DNA from: Asticcacaulis sp. AC460
GTDB lineage: Bacteria > Pseudomonadota > Alphaproteobacteria > Caulobacterales > Caulobacteraceae
Assembly: GCF_000495795.1 (NCBI RefSeq)
Contig: NZ_AWGD01000003.1
Location: 124,001-188,000, forward strand
DNA: 64,000 bases
Direction of reading: 5' to 3'
Position 1 is the stretch's first letter. Each line of letters starts with the position of its first letter. Positions 25,265-33,737 of this stretch are shown piece after piece. Position numbers and translations under genes: made by a program. The notes beneath the pieces were generated by a model. That model had not been told where the DNA came from and ran no database searches. It was given only the letters and a program-made list of their open reading frames with translations.

Positions 25265-27601
25265 ATGGCCAACTACACACGTCGCGGCGCAGTCGGATTG
25301 GCGGCGGCGGGTGCCATGGCACCGCTTTTTCCGGTACAGGCGGCGGAGGTTCCGTCCTACAATCCGGTGTGGACGTCGCAAAGCCGCAACGCGCTGGAGT
25401 CCATGCCGTGCGGCGGCGGCGATATCGGCCTCAATGTCTGGGTCGAGGACAATGACGTGCTGTTCTACGTCTCGCGCAGCGGCGCTTTCGACGAAACCAA
25501 TGCCTACCTCAAGCTAGGGCGGATACGGCTAAAGCTAAACCCCGATCCCTTCGGCGTCTCCTTCCGCCAGACCCTCGACCTCGATAAGGGCCATGTGGTG
25601 ATCGAAGGCCAGGGCATGCGTCTGGTCCTCTGGGTCGATGCCTTTTCCCCCGTCGTTCATGTCGAGATCGACAGCGCCAAACCGGTCGAGTTGACCGCCC
25701 ATTACGAGACATGGCGCACCGCCGACCGGCCCTATCGGCCGGAGGAATTGGGGATGCACCGGTCCTATGACGATGCGCCCGTTGTCCCGACCGCCTTTGC
25801 CGATACGACGGCGTTCAACGGCAACGACGTGGTGTCCTTCCATCGCAACCGCGACAGCGATACGGTCTTCGACCTGCTGGTCAAACAGCAAGGCCTGGAA
25901 AGCGTAAAAGACCGGATGTGGAACCCGCTGAAGGGCCTCACATTCGGCGTTCTGATGCAGGGCGAAGGCCTGGTTCCCGCCGGCACGCAAGCCGGCCGCT
26001 ATGCCAGCACCGATTTCACCGCCTGGCGGCTGAAAAGCCGGAGGCCGAAGCGTCGGCATGAATTGCGCATCCACTGTCACATCGCCAATACTGACGACGC
26101 CCAAACCTGGCGTAAGGGGCTCAATGCCCTGACCGCCAAGTCCTTGAGCGGCCGCGCGACGGCGCAGCGCAAGACCCAGGCCTGGTGGCAAGCCTTCCAG
26201 GACCGCAGCCATATCCGGATCAATCCCGGCAAGGGCCCGGAGGATGCCGGCTGGCGCATCAGCCGGAACTATCAGCTGTTCCGCCATCAGCTTGGGACAA
26301 ACGCCTATGGCCTGTATCCGACCAAGTTCAACGGCGGCAACTTCACCACCGACCCGGAGTTTGTCGATCCCTCGATCAAGGAAAGCCCGGACTTTCGCAA
26401 ATGGGGCGGCGGGATTTTTACAGCGCAGAACCAGCGGCTGGTCTACTGGCCGATGCTGAAGAGCGGCGATTTCGATTTGATGGACTCGCAGTTCCTGTTC
26501 TACGCCCGCGCCCTGGGCAATGCCGAGCTGCGCACTGAGATCTACTGGAAGCACAAGGGCGCCAGTTTCACCGAGCAGATCGAAAATTTCGGCCTGCCGT
26601 GCGGCTTCGACTATGGCTGGCGGCGGTTTTTCGCCCAGGCGGGCAGCCGCGATCCCGGCGTCGAGGACAGCGCGTGGGTCGACCGGCAATGGGACACAGT
26701 CTTTGAATTCTGCCTGATGATTTTGGACGTCGAACGCTTCAGCAGCGAGGACATCTCGCCCTACCTGCCGCTGATCCACAGTTGCCTGGTCTTTTTCGAT
26801 GAACACTACACGCGCCAGACGCGGCTGATGAAGGGCCAGCCGGTCGACGAAAACGGCCATCTGGTCCTGTATCCCGGCACAGCGACGGAAACCTATAAGA
26901 CGACACTGAATTCGACCGTGACGCTTTCCGCGCTGAAGACGGTCACGTCGCGCATGCTGGAGCTGCCGGGGCGCTATGTCGATGGCGAACGCCGGGACTA
27001 TTATCAGGGCTTTCTGAAACGGCTGCCGCCGCTGCCGACGCGGATCATGCAAGGGCATAAGACCCTGGCGCCGGCGGAACTGTTCGACCGCATCCAAAAT
27101 GTCGAAATTCCGCAACTGTATCCCGTATTCCCCTATGGGATATACGGTATCGGCCGTTCGGACCTGCAGCTGGCCATCGACACCTGGCGCTACGGCATCG
27201 AGACGGCCGCCCAGAAGGACCATGTCAGTTGGCACCAGGACGCCATCTTCTGCGCCCGGCTGGGCCTGACGGAGGAGGCGAAAACGGGTATCGTCGCCAA
27301 GCTGGACGACAGCGGGCGGCGCTATCCGACCTTCTGGGGGCCGGGTCATGACTGGATGCCGGACCACAACTGGGGCGGCTCCGGCATGGTGGGGCTGCAG
27401 GAAATGCTTATGCAGACGGTGGGCGACGACATCTACCTGTTCCCGGCCTGGCCGCGCGACTGGGATGTCGACTTCCGCCTGCACGCACCGCGCAACACCG
27501 TGGTCGAAGCGAGCCTGAGAGATGGGCAAATCGCCCGGATCCAGGTCACAGGCGGCGACAAGGCACGCCTGAAACTCCCGGACTGGGGCGTGGCGCCGTA
27601 A
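25265..27601 (+). CDS. DUF5703-type putative glycoside hydrolase with Tat signal
   Basis: The start ATG 25265 (MANYTRRGAVGLAAAG) follows GGGAAG and gives a twin-arginine signal peptide; the same GACCGGGAAG leader precedes the GH127 gene. The 778-residue mature-type protein opens with ESMPCGGGDIGLNVWVE and FYVSRSGAFDE, the hallmark of DUF5703, then has a large helical-barrel region (FRHQLGTNAYGLYPTKFNGG, YGWRRFF, SWHQDAIFCARLGL) and a small beta C-terminus. This arrangement resembles (alpha/alpha)6 glycosidases such as GH95. Activity on a plant polysaccharide side chain in the periplasm is likely, but the bond is not known. Confidence 0.72.
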   Translation: MANYTRRGAVGLAAAGAMAPLFPVQAAEVPSYNPVWTSQSRNALESMPCGGGDIGLNVWVEDNDVLFYVSRSGAFDETNAYLKLGRIRLKLNPDPFGVSFRQTLDLDKGHVVIEGQGMRLVLWVDAFSPVVHVEIDSAKPVELTAHYETWRTADRPYRPEELGMHRSYDDAPVVPTAFADTTAFNGNDVVSFHRNRDSDTVFDLLVKQQGLESVKDRMWNPLKGLTFGVLMQGEGLVPAGTQAGRYASTDFTAWRLKSRRPKRRHELRIHCHIANTDDAQTWRKGLNALTAKSLSGRATAQRKTQAWWQAFQDRSHIRINPGKGPEDAGWRISRNYQLFRHQLGTNAYGLYPTKFNGGNFTTDPEFVDPSIKESPDFRKWGGGIFTAQNQRLVYWPMLKSGDFDLMDSQFLFYARALGNAELRTEIYWKHKGASFTEQIENFGLPCGFDYGWRRFFAQAGSRDPGVEDSAWVDRQWDTVFEFCLMILDVERFSSEDISPYLPLIHSCLVFFDEHYTRQTRLMKGQPVDENGHLVLYPGTATETYKTTLNSTVTLSALKTVTSRMLELPGRYVDGERRDYYQGFLKRLPPLPTRIMQGHKTLAPAELFDRIQNVEIPQLYPVFPYGIYGIGRSDLQLAIDTWRYGIETAAQKDHVSWHQDAIFCARLGLTEEAKTGIVAKLDDSGRRYPTFWGPGHDWMPDHNWGGSGMVGLQEMLMQTVGDDIYLFPAWPRDWDVDFRLHAPRNTVVEASLRDGQIARIQVTGGDKARLKLPDWGVAP

Positions 27602-27604
27602 GCG

Positions 27605-29191
27605 CTACGCCCTGCGTGCCTTCATCAGATGGTAGGTGATGGCATCGAACAATGCGTGATACGACGCATCGATAACGTTATGGCTCACCCCCAGCGTGTT
27701 CCACTTGTGACCATCGTCATCACGGCTTTCGATCATCACCCGCGTCAAGGCGGCCGTGGCGTCCGACGGCGTCAGGATGCGCACCTTGTAGTCATTCAGG
27801 TGCATGGCCGACAGCTCCGGATAGTGCGGCAGCAGAGCTTTGCGCAAAGCCGCATCCAGCGCATTGACCGGACCATTGCCCTCGGCCACGGTCATGACGG
27901 ACTGGCCGCCGATCTTCAGCTTTACTGTCGCCTCGGCCACGGTAAACCGCTTGTCGTGCGAGTCGATGCGGCATTCATCCAACGCCCGATAACTCTGCAG
28001 CTCATAAAAAGACGGCGACGTCCCCAACTTCTGCAGAGCCATCAGCTCGAAACTGGCGCTGGCGTCCTCATAGGCATAGCCCAACGCCTCACGCTCCTTC
28101 ACCGCCTTGACCAGGTCGCCGATGCGGTCGTCATCCTCACGGACCGCAATGCCCATCTGATGCAGCCGGTTGACGATATTGGAACGGCCGGCCTTGTCCG
28201 ACACCAGGATCAGGCGCGTCGCCCCCACCAGGGCCGGGTCGATATGCTCGTAGGACCGGCTGTCCTTGTTCATGGCGCTGACATGCAGCCCGCCCTTGTG
28301 GGCAAAGGCGCTGGCGCCGACATAGGCGGCATGACGGTTGGGTGCGCGGTTCAGCCGGTCGTCGACCAGGCGCGACAACTGGCCGATGCGCGTCAACTGC
28401 TCATCGCTCAAGCCCGTATCGAAACCCATCTTGAGCATTAGGGTCGGGATCAGCGCGATCAGGTTGGCATTGCCGCAGCGCTCACCGATACCATTGATCG
28501 TGCCCTGGATCTGGCGCACCCCGGCCTCGACCGCGGCCAGAGAATTGGCCACCGCCTGCTCGGTGTCGTTATGACAATGAATCCCCAGTCGCGCCTCGGG
28601 CAAATGCGCCTTCACCGCGGCGACAATCTCACGAACCTCCGATGGCATCGAACCGCCGTTGGTGTCGCACAGCACCAGCCATTCGGCGCCGGCGGCATGG
28701 GCAGCGCTCAGCACCTCCAGTGCATAACCCGGATTGGCCTTGTAGCCGTCGAAGAAATGCTCGGCGTCGAAGACGGCTTCGCGGCCATTGGCGACGATAT
28801 GACCGATCGAGTCTGCGATCATGCGCAGGTTCTCGGCCTTCGACACTTTCAGGGCCGTCTCGGCCTGCCAGTCCCAGCTCTTCCCGACGATGCAGATGGT
28901 GGGGGTGTTGACGGCCAGAAGGTCCTGCAATCCCGGATCGTTGGACGCCGACCGGCCCGAGCGGCGGGTCATACCAAAAGCGGAAATCCGGGTGGTCTTT
29001 ACGGCCGGCTGGGCGGCGAAAAAGGCGTCGTCGGTGGGATTGGCGCCGGGCCATCCACCTTCGACATAATCGATGCCGAACGCATCCAGCGCCTCGGTTA
29101 TGGCCTGCTTGTCGGCCACCGAAAAATCGATGCCTTGCGCCTGCGCCCCGTCGCGCAGGGTCGAGTCATAAAGATAGATCCGTTCACCCAT
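27605..29191 (-). CDS. cimA: (R)-citramalate synthase
   Basis: A 528-residue member of the isopropylmalate-synthase family. The N-terminal HMGL-type barrel opens with YDSTLRDGAQAQGIDFS (residues 8-24), and metal-binding HCHNDTEQAVANS follows. The C-terminal LeuA-type regulatory domain includes TVAEGNGPVNALDAALRKAL. The AQAQGI variant after the catalytic DGAQ and the overall length point to citramalate synthase rather than LeuA. It would condense pyruvate and acetyl-CoA towards 2-oxobutyrate and isoleucine. Monocistronic; the end abuts the DUF5703 gene. Confidence 0.87.
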   Translation of the reverse strand: MGERIYLYDSTLRDGAQAQGIDFSVADKQAITEALDAFGIDYVEGGWPGANPTDDAFFAAQPAVKTTRISAFGMTRRSGRSASNDPGLQDLLAVNTPTICIVGKSWDWQAETALKVSKAENLRMIADSIGHIVANGREAVFDAEHFFDGYKANPGYALEVLSAAHAAGAEWLVLCDTNGGSMPSEVREIVAAVKAHLPEARLGIHCHNDTEQAVANSLAAVEAGVRQIQGTINGIGERCGNANLIALIPTLMLKMGFDTGLSDEQLTRIGQLSRLVDDRLNRAPNRHAAYVGASAFAHKGGLHVSAMNKDSRSYEHIDPALVGATRLILVSDKAGRSNIVNRLHQMGIAVREDDDRIGDLVKAVKEREALGYAYEDASASFELMALQKLGTSPSFYELQSYRALDECRIDSHDKRFTVAEATVKLKIGGQSVMTVAEGNGPVNALDAALRKALLPHYPELSAMHLNDYKVRILTPSDATAALTRVMIESRDDDGHKWNTLGVSHNVIDASYHALFDAITYHLMKARRA

Positions 29192-29268
29192 GGCCCCATC
29201 TATAAGGGAAGGCGAAGGAGATCAACGATTTTAAATGGTTGCGATGGAAACACCGGACTCGATGTCAA

Positions 29269-29445
29269 GGGGACGCACTGGACGCCGTCGTGTTTACCGG
29301 GGGCATTGCCGAAAACACCGCCCCCGTGCGCCTAAGCACTCTCGACGCCCTGGCCGGCCGGTCTACCGAAGAGCTTATCGTCATTCAGAAACGCACGCTT
29401 AAAACAACGGCGGCGGCGCTCGACGTCGTGTTGAAACTTTTTAGC
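29269..29445 (+). pseudogene. ackA: acetate kinase C-terminal remnant
   Basis: An open stretch encodes GDALDAVVFTGGIAENTAPVR, which matches the very conserved adenosine-binding segment near the C-terminus of acetate kinase (LDAxVFTGGIGENS), then TEELIVIQ, which matches the family's DEELxIA segment. The preceding roughly 300 codons are gone and sequence between the two motifs is shortened. There is no proper start. This is a decayed remnant, not a functional gene. Confidence 0.7.
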
Positions 29446-29508
29446 CAAGTCATCGTAACCTATGCCCTCCTTATGGCACCGCCACGATAAAGTCCGCGCT
29501 CTTTTCGA

Positions 29509-30090
29509 CTATATACCCTTGCGACCCAGATTTTCGACCCGGTCGAGGTGGTTCAGCCGGGTATCGGCGCCGTCCTCGACGAGACCGAGAACGCTCAGCC
29601 GGACAGGCTTGAAGCCGCAAAACGCGAACAGGTTCCTGAAGGCCTTGCCGCCGTGGGCGCGAAAAGCCAGCCAGTAAACAGCCCCCGGCATGCCCATCGT
29701 CTGGATAAGACGCACCGACCTGCCTTTGAGCAATGCGGCATCCAGCGGGTTCTCCGCGTTGGTGCTATAAGCAAATCCCGGCGTGAAGACACGTTCGCAA
29801 AAGCCTTTGAGGAGCGCCGGTATGTTGAACTGCCACATGGGATAGACCAAAACGAGATGCGACGCCCATTGGATCGAAATCTGAACGGCGGCCAGATCGG
29901 GCTCGAGCTCCTGGTCGGCATGATAACCTTCGTGCAGGATGGGATCAAAGTCGAGATCAGCCAGCTTGACCATTCGCACCTCATGGCCCGCCGATGTCGC
30001 GCCCTCCGCGTAGGCACACGCCAAGACCTCGCTGAAGCTGCGGCGCCGGCGCGCCGGATTGCCGTTCACGATCAAAATGCGCTTTGTCAC
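29509..30090 (-). CDS. NAD(P)H-dependent oxidoreductase, flavodoxin-like fold
   Basis: A GTG at 30090 with AAGGAGA six bases upstream is the best start (MTKRILIVNGNPARRR); a TTG at 30108 is the only longer choice. The 193-residue protein has the quinone-reductase/MdaB-type fold: an N-terminal flavin-phosphate loop (VNGNPARRRRSFSE), HLVLVYPMWQFNIPALLKG, and a MGMPGAVYW stretch that would face the isoalloxazine ring. It probably reduces quinones or similar acceptors by two electrons. It sits in the eroded patch next to the ackA remnant. Confidence 0.8.
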   Translation of the reverse strand: MTKRILIVNGNPARRRRSFSEVLACAYAEGATSAGHEVRMVKLADLDFDPILHEGYHADQELEPDLAAVQISIQWASHLVLVYPMWQFNIPALLKGFCERVFTPGFAYSTNAENPLDAALLKGRSVRLIQTMGMPGAVYWLAFRAHGGKAFRNLFAFCGFKPVRLSVLGLVEDGADTRLNHLDRVENLGRKGI

Positions 30091-30175
30091 AGACGTCTCC
30101 TTCGCCAATGCGCCGCGGTGACGGGCGCCGCCGGTTCACACTTACCTGGACCGCGCACCGGGACCTTGATACCGG

Positions 30176-30721
30176 TCAATTCTGGGAGTGAGGCAAGGCG
30201 ATGCCGCGCCGCGCAGCCAGTCCCTGCCTCAGCGCCGCCAGATCGCCGTCAGTAAAGCGCAAACGGGCAATCGGCAGCACGACCGCCGTGACCAGGGCAA
30301 GGTGGCGGTGTAGCCCGGCCGCTACGGCCGAAAGTTCTTCGCCCATCGCCTGGAACGACGCTGGCGAGACATTGCTCTTCCACAAAGTTTCCAGGTCAGC
30401 CGCGCAGAGGCCGAGTTGTTGACCCGCGGCGGCGTGCAGGGTTGCGAGATCTCGCAGAACGGCAACCAGTTCATCGCCGGGGCGGGCCCGCAGTTGCAGA
30501 ATAGGGATCAGATCCTGCGCCTCATCGGCAAACTGTAACGGAAAATCGTTGCGAAGTGCGCCAAGCATTTTGGCCACATCATCAGAATTTAATTTGCGGC
30601 CGGATTTCGGCACGACCATAAGCGCACAAATTAGCTTCAGGCGATCGCAGCCCTTGGACATAAAATCGATGGGCGAAAATAATTCAGCCGCCAAATCATC
30701 GCTATGTGGTGCCAAAGCCAA
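30176..30721 (-). CDS. hemerythrin-like protein lacking the iron ligands
   Basis: The 181-residue protein follows the four-helix plan of alphaproteobacterial hemerythrin-domain proteins: LFSPIDFMSKGCDRLKLICALM, FPLQFADEAQDLIPIL, LHAAAGQQLG, HLALVTAVVLPIARLRFTDGDLAAL and a final ARRGI. At the positions where relatives carry ligands, the His of the first helix (DHFR) is Cys-Asp, the second-helix His-x-x-E pattern reads QFADEAQ, and the HLALEN glutamate is Val. A functional di-iron site therefore seems unlikely. The start is a TTG at 30721 with a weak ribosome-binding site, so the N-terminus is uncertain; it may be a decaying gene. Confidence 0.65.
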   Translation of the reverse strand: MALAPHSDDLAAELFSPIDFMSKGCDRLKLICALMVVPKSGRKLNSDDVAKMLGALRNDFPLQFADEAQDLIPILQLRARPGDELVAVLRDLATLHAAAGQQLGLCAADLETLWKSNVSPASFQAMGEELSAVAAGLHRHLALVTAVVLPIARLRFTDGDLAALRQGLAARRGIALPHSQN

Positions 30722-31064
30722 TTTCTTTCGCCAGGGTTGATCTCACAATCATAAATACTTAAGTCGACGATCAAAATAAATATTACGCGATAACAGGCAG
30801 GCATGAGATAGAAATTCTCACACAAATCCGGCCAACGCGATGGGTATTAAAATATCTACTTATAACAAAATGCCATCCTTATATCTTCACTAAAATTCTT
30901 GTTTATTGTCGAACGCATATCCGAATAAAGTCAATCAACATCGCTGAATTGCTAATATATGACTGCAAATTCCGCTTTATAGTCTTGCCATGCCGCGCCT
31001 TGACACCCCAACCGGTTCGGATCACCCTCCCCCGTGATTCGAGAACAGGGGTATTGGAGAGAGC
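30722..31064. other. AT-rich intergenic stretch, no gene seen
   Basis: About 340 bp much richer in A and T than the rest of the window, with stop codons in all frames. No tRNA, palindrome of note or convincing small ORF was found. Its composition marks the edge of foreign or decaying DNA. Confidence 0.5.
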
Positions 31065-31301
31065 ATGAAGGATAGCGACCTGGAGCGGGTTCGCGGCCTG
31101 AGAGTGTTCTCGACCATGGCCGAAGCCTGTTTCGCCGACCTTACGTCCGGCGGTTTCATGCAGAAATTCCCCGCCGGCACGACGCTTCTGTACGAAGGCG
31201 ACACGGTCGACTTCCTTTACGTTCTCATGGATGGCGTCGTCGAGATGCAAGGGTCGTGGAACGACAAGGAAACCACGATATCGGTCGTTCGCCCTGAGGA
31301 T
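31065..31301 (+). pseudogene. Crp/Fnr-family regulator, N-terminal fragment
   Basis: GGAGAG precedes the ATG. The fragment encodes MKDSDLERVRGLRVFSTM..., then FPAGTTLLYEGDTVDFLYVLMDGVVEMQG, a typical cyclic-nucleotide-binding beta barrel of Crp/Fnr/FixK regulators. Similarity stops after SVVRPEDA; from there the frame reads the antisense of another broken gene. The C-terminal half of the sensor domain, the dimer helix and the HTH are missing. Confidence 0.7.
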
Positions 31302-31574
31302 GCTAAGGTAAGGCGCAATGAGACGCTGGTAGTCCGCGCTGCCCTTTTGGTCGGGGCGAACCATGGTGGCATGCCGCTCGCCATCGGTCATGTCGGCTGC
31401 CATAACGGCCAGGTTGCGCAAACGTCCGTCCACGATGCCATCGAGCTGCTCCACCGTTTTCTGGTAGATGAACAGGCCCGCCACAACGGATACGGTGAAA
31501 ATGGCAAGGCCCATTCCCATGGCCATCGGATCGAGCCAGGACTTCACGCGCCTATACAACCGCTTCACACACAA
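31296..31574 (-). pseudogene. membrane sensor protein, N-terminal fragment
   Basis: On the minus strand the frame encodes a basic start (VKRLYRRVKSWLDP), one membrane segment (MGLAIFTVSVVAGLFIY), and an extracytoplasmic stretch with DGERHATMVRPDQKGSADYQRLIAPYLSILRA. This is the usual N-terminus of membrane-bound diguanylate cyclases, kinases or adenylate cyclases. It stops at the junction with the Crp/Fnr fragment; no signalling domain remains. Confidence 0.6.
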
Positions 31575-31628
31575 TCCCCGATTGATCGTGCAAAGGATTG
31601 CAGAAGCGTCTTAATAATTCATGACCGG

Positions 31629-31845
31629 TCATGCCACTGTCGAACACCGCTGCGGGCCATCCTGCCGGCCGGCGTAACGGTCGAAGGTGCAGGCGAATGC
31701 CCGCATCAGCTTTTTCAGCGGATTGTCGAAGGTAATGACGCTGTTGTCGCCACGTTAGGTCCAGCCCCGCGCCGTGGACAGGAAACCCGCCGTCGCCGCG
31801 GTCTGATAGCTGGCGTAGCGCGGGGCTTCCCAGGCCAGGCACTGC
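31629..31845 (-). pseudogene. unidentified degenerate coding remnant
   Basis: A minus-strand frame reads WEAPRYASYQTAATAGFL...GWT, then a TAA stop, then in the same frame RGDNSVITFDNPLKKLMRAF up to a TGA at 31629-31631. It has protein-like composition on both sides of the internal stop, which suggests a decayed gene. I do not recognise the family. The remainder of the 313-bp gap between 31575 and 31887 holds nothing else that I can see. Confidence 0.3.
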
Positions 31846-31887
31846 AGATGATTGTGCTCTTGCCAGGATCATTGGCTCGATTCCATC

Positions 31888-32556
31888 TCAGCTGTCCCTT
31901 GCCGCTTCGGACGGAATCGCGATGCGGAGCCAGACGGCGTAATGGCTGAGAATGGCCGCCCAGACCGCAGCTATAGCCAATCCGTTGAGACCTGCCTTGT
32001 CATAGATCAAAACGCCGATGATGCCTCCGGCAACCAGGCCCGCCCACAGCAGCAGGTACGGCAGCCAGGCGAAACGGGCGCCGCCCGTCAGTCCTTGCGC
32101 GGCCTTCTGGCCGATCTTGACCAGGGTCCCCGTCATATAGGTGACGCCCACCACCACTTCCCCATCGCGTTGCAGCACGGCATTCGCGGCACCCATGGCC
32201 AGGGTCATCCCGGCGATCGCCACGACGGGCCAGCCGGCGAGATGGCTGAAAAAGCCGGCCAACAGCAGCCCGGCCACCAGCCACAAGACCACACGAATAT
32301 GCAGGTGTCTGGGAACAAAATGTGCAATCAGAGTCGCGACGAAGGTGCCGGTGACAAAGGTCAGGATAATTCCGCCCGCGATACTTAGTGCCATGACGTC
32401 TTGTCGCGCCATAGCGAGCGCCAACAGGGTCGAATTGCCGCTCATGAAAGCCACGAAGCGGCCGTGCAGTTCGAGAAAACCCAGGACATCGACAAAGCCG
32501 GCCAAGGCACTAAGGCCAACGGCAAGGACGATGACGTGGTTATTAAGCCGGGTCAT
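31888..32556 (-). CDS. DUF1275 (YoaK-type) membrane protein
   Basis: The start ATG 32556 (MTRLNNHVIVLA) gives 222 residues, the usual family length; a GTG at 32676 in the same frame would add 40 atypical residues. About six membrane segments. Family signatures are LSALAGFVDVLGFLEL, FVAFMSGNST near the N-terminus and GVTYMTGTLVKIGQ in the middle. Function is unknown. An FNR/FixK-type box lies upstream, at the right distance from a TATAGA hexamer for activation of this gene. Confidence 0.85.
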   Translation of the reverse strand: MTRLNNHVIVLAVGLSALAGFVDVLGFLELHGRFVAFMSGNSTLLALAMARQDVMALSIAGGIILTFVTGTFVATLIAHFVPRHLHIRVVLWLVAGLLLAGFFSHLAGWPVVAIAGMTLAMGAANAVLQRDGEVVVGVTYMTGTLVKIGQKAAQGLTGGARFAWLPYLLLWAGLVAGGIIGVLIYDKAGLNGLAIAAVWAAILSHYAVWLRIAIPSEAARDS

Positions 32557-32707
32557 TTCAGACGCAGTCCAGGAGGTGCGACCCGCCACGTCCGAATCCG
32601 GCGTGAGACGCACACCCGCGCCACGCCATATCAGTCGCACTTGCGCCGAGCCCCGCGCACGGTCGAAAAAACTCACCCGTCTATAGCATATTCAATCCGC
32701 AACCGGA

Positions 32708-32721
32708 TTGATCTAAATCAA
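32708..32721. promoter_or_regulatory. perfect FNR/FixK-type box between DUF1275 and ompW genes
   Basis: TTGATCTAAATCAA matches the TTGAT-N4-ATCAA consensus exactly. On the minus strand a TATAGA hexamer starts 29.5 bp from the box centre (32680-32685), the geometry of a class II FNR promoter for the DUF1275 gene. On the plus strand the box lies about 210 bp before ompW and is followed by an AT-rich TATATT. Confidence 0.6.
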
Positions 32722-32924
32722 ACAGAAGCATTAACTTTATATTTTTACGACAAAACGCAGAATCCTCAGCGAATTCGGCGGATTTGAAATTCCAAATACT
32801 TAAAGAAGTGCTGCCTTAATTTCACGACGTCTGCGTCAACCTGCCGCGCGACATGTTGTGCAGGTGCATTTGCAAACGACGGGGACTAATTGCCGGGCTC
32901 TCAACGGCCGCAAAGGAGAAAGCC

Positions 32925-33575
32925 ATGATGGATGCCGCAAAAACCACAATTTTTATAGGGGTTATGACTCTTGCCGGATTTGGCGGAGCCGCCATGGCTC
33001 AGGACACTGGCTTGAAGGGCACCTGGCAGGTGACCGCGCGCCTGACCACCGTGGCTCCCGACGAATCGGGCGCGATTGTGACCGCCGCCGGCGCCGACAG
33101 CGGACTGGACGTGGCGGTTAATGACAGCACTGTACCCACGCTTGGCTTCACCTACTTCGTCACCGATCATGTGGCGGTCGAGGCCATCCTCGGGACATCG
33201 AAGCACACCATCAAGGCCGTCGGCACAGGAACCGATGTTGCGGTTCATGAAACCTGGGTCCTGCCGCCAGTCGTCACCGCGCAATACCATTTCAACACCG
33301 GCGGAAAGGTCAGCCCCTATGTCGGCGCCGGCATCAACTACATGAATTGGTACGGCGGCAAGGATCTCAACGGCTTCAAGGTTCGGCTCAAGAACAGCGT
33401 CGGCACCGCCATTCAGGCTGGCGCCAACGTCAGGCTGAAGGAGAATCTGGTACTGAACATCGACTACAAGAAGGTGTTCTACGGCACCGACGCCAGGATC
33501 AACAACGGCGCGCTCAAGTCCGAGGTAACGCTGGATCCGTCGGTCATATCCGTCGGACTTGGCTATCGCTTCTGA
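32925..33575 (+). CDS. ompW: OmpW-family outer membrane protein
   Basis: The start ATG 32925 lies eight bases after AAAGGAG. The 216-residue protein has a Sec signal peptide (cleavage after MAQ-like residues near 25) and then eight short amphipathic strands of an OmpW barrel. Typical blocks are GLKGTWQVTARLTTVAP, LGFTYFVTDHVAVEAILG, TAQYHFNTGGKVSPYVGAGINYM and the C-terminal SVGLGYRF with terminal Phe. OmpW proteins are small hydrophobic-substrate channels and are often induced when oxygen is low. An FNR-type box lies upstream, and a hairpin follows the stop codon. Confidence 0.88.
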   Translation: MMDAAKTTIFIGVMTLAGFGGAAMAQDTGLKGTWQVTARLTTVAPDESGAIVTAAGADSGLDVAVNDSTVPTLGFTYFVTDHVAVEAILGTSKHTIKAVGTGTDVAVHETWVLPPVVTAQYHFNTGGKVSPYVGAGINYMNWYGGKDLNGFKVRLKNSVGTAIQAGANVRLKENLVLNIDYKKVFYGTDARINNGALKSEVTLDPSVISVGLGYRF

Positions 33576-33580
33576 TGACT

Positions 33581-33612
33581 CAACGGCGCCGCACACAGGT
33601 ACGGCGCCGTTG
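33581..33612 (+). terminator. hairpin after ompW
   Basis: An 11-bp stem, CAACGGCGCCG (33581-33591) with CGGCGCCGTTG (33602-33612), and a 10-base loop begin 5 bases after the ompW stop. There is no T-run, so termination may be Rho-assisted or the hairpin may protect the 3' end. Confidence 0.5.
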
Positions 33613-33737
33613 ATGCCTGTCAATGCATGCCGGGCATGCGTCGGTACAAAGACCGTGCGGAGAATGTAAATCGCGCGAGGCTTTCACCTGCCGAACCCTG
33701 GCCGAGGCGCGACGGCCACCTCAATCCCACCCAGAGG

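Noticed and set aside
31065-31949. Apparent 294-residue protein starting with a Crp/Fnr domain
   Set aside because: Only the first 78 residues resemble Crp/Fnr; the rest is the antisense of a broken sensor gene and of intergenic DNA.
33610-33623. TTGATGCCTGTCAA as a second FNR box
   Set aside because: One half deviates, it overlaps the ompW 3' hairpin, and no gene starts nearby in either direction.
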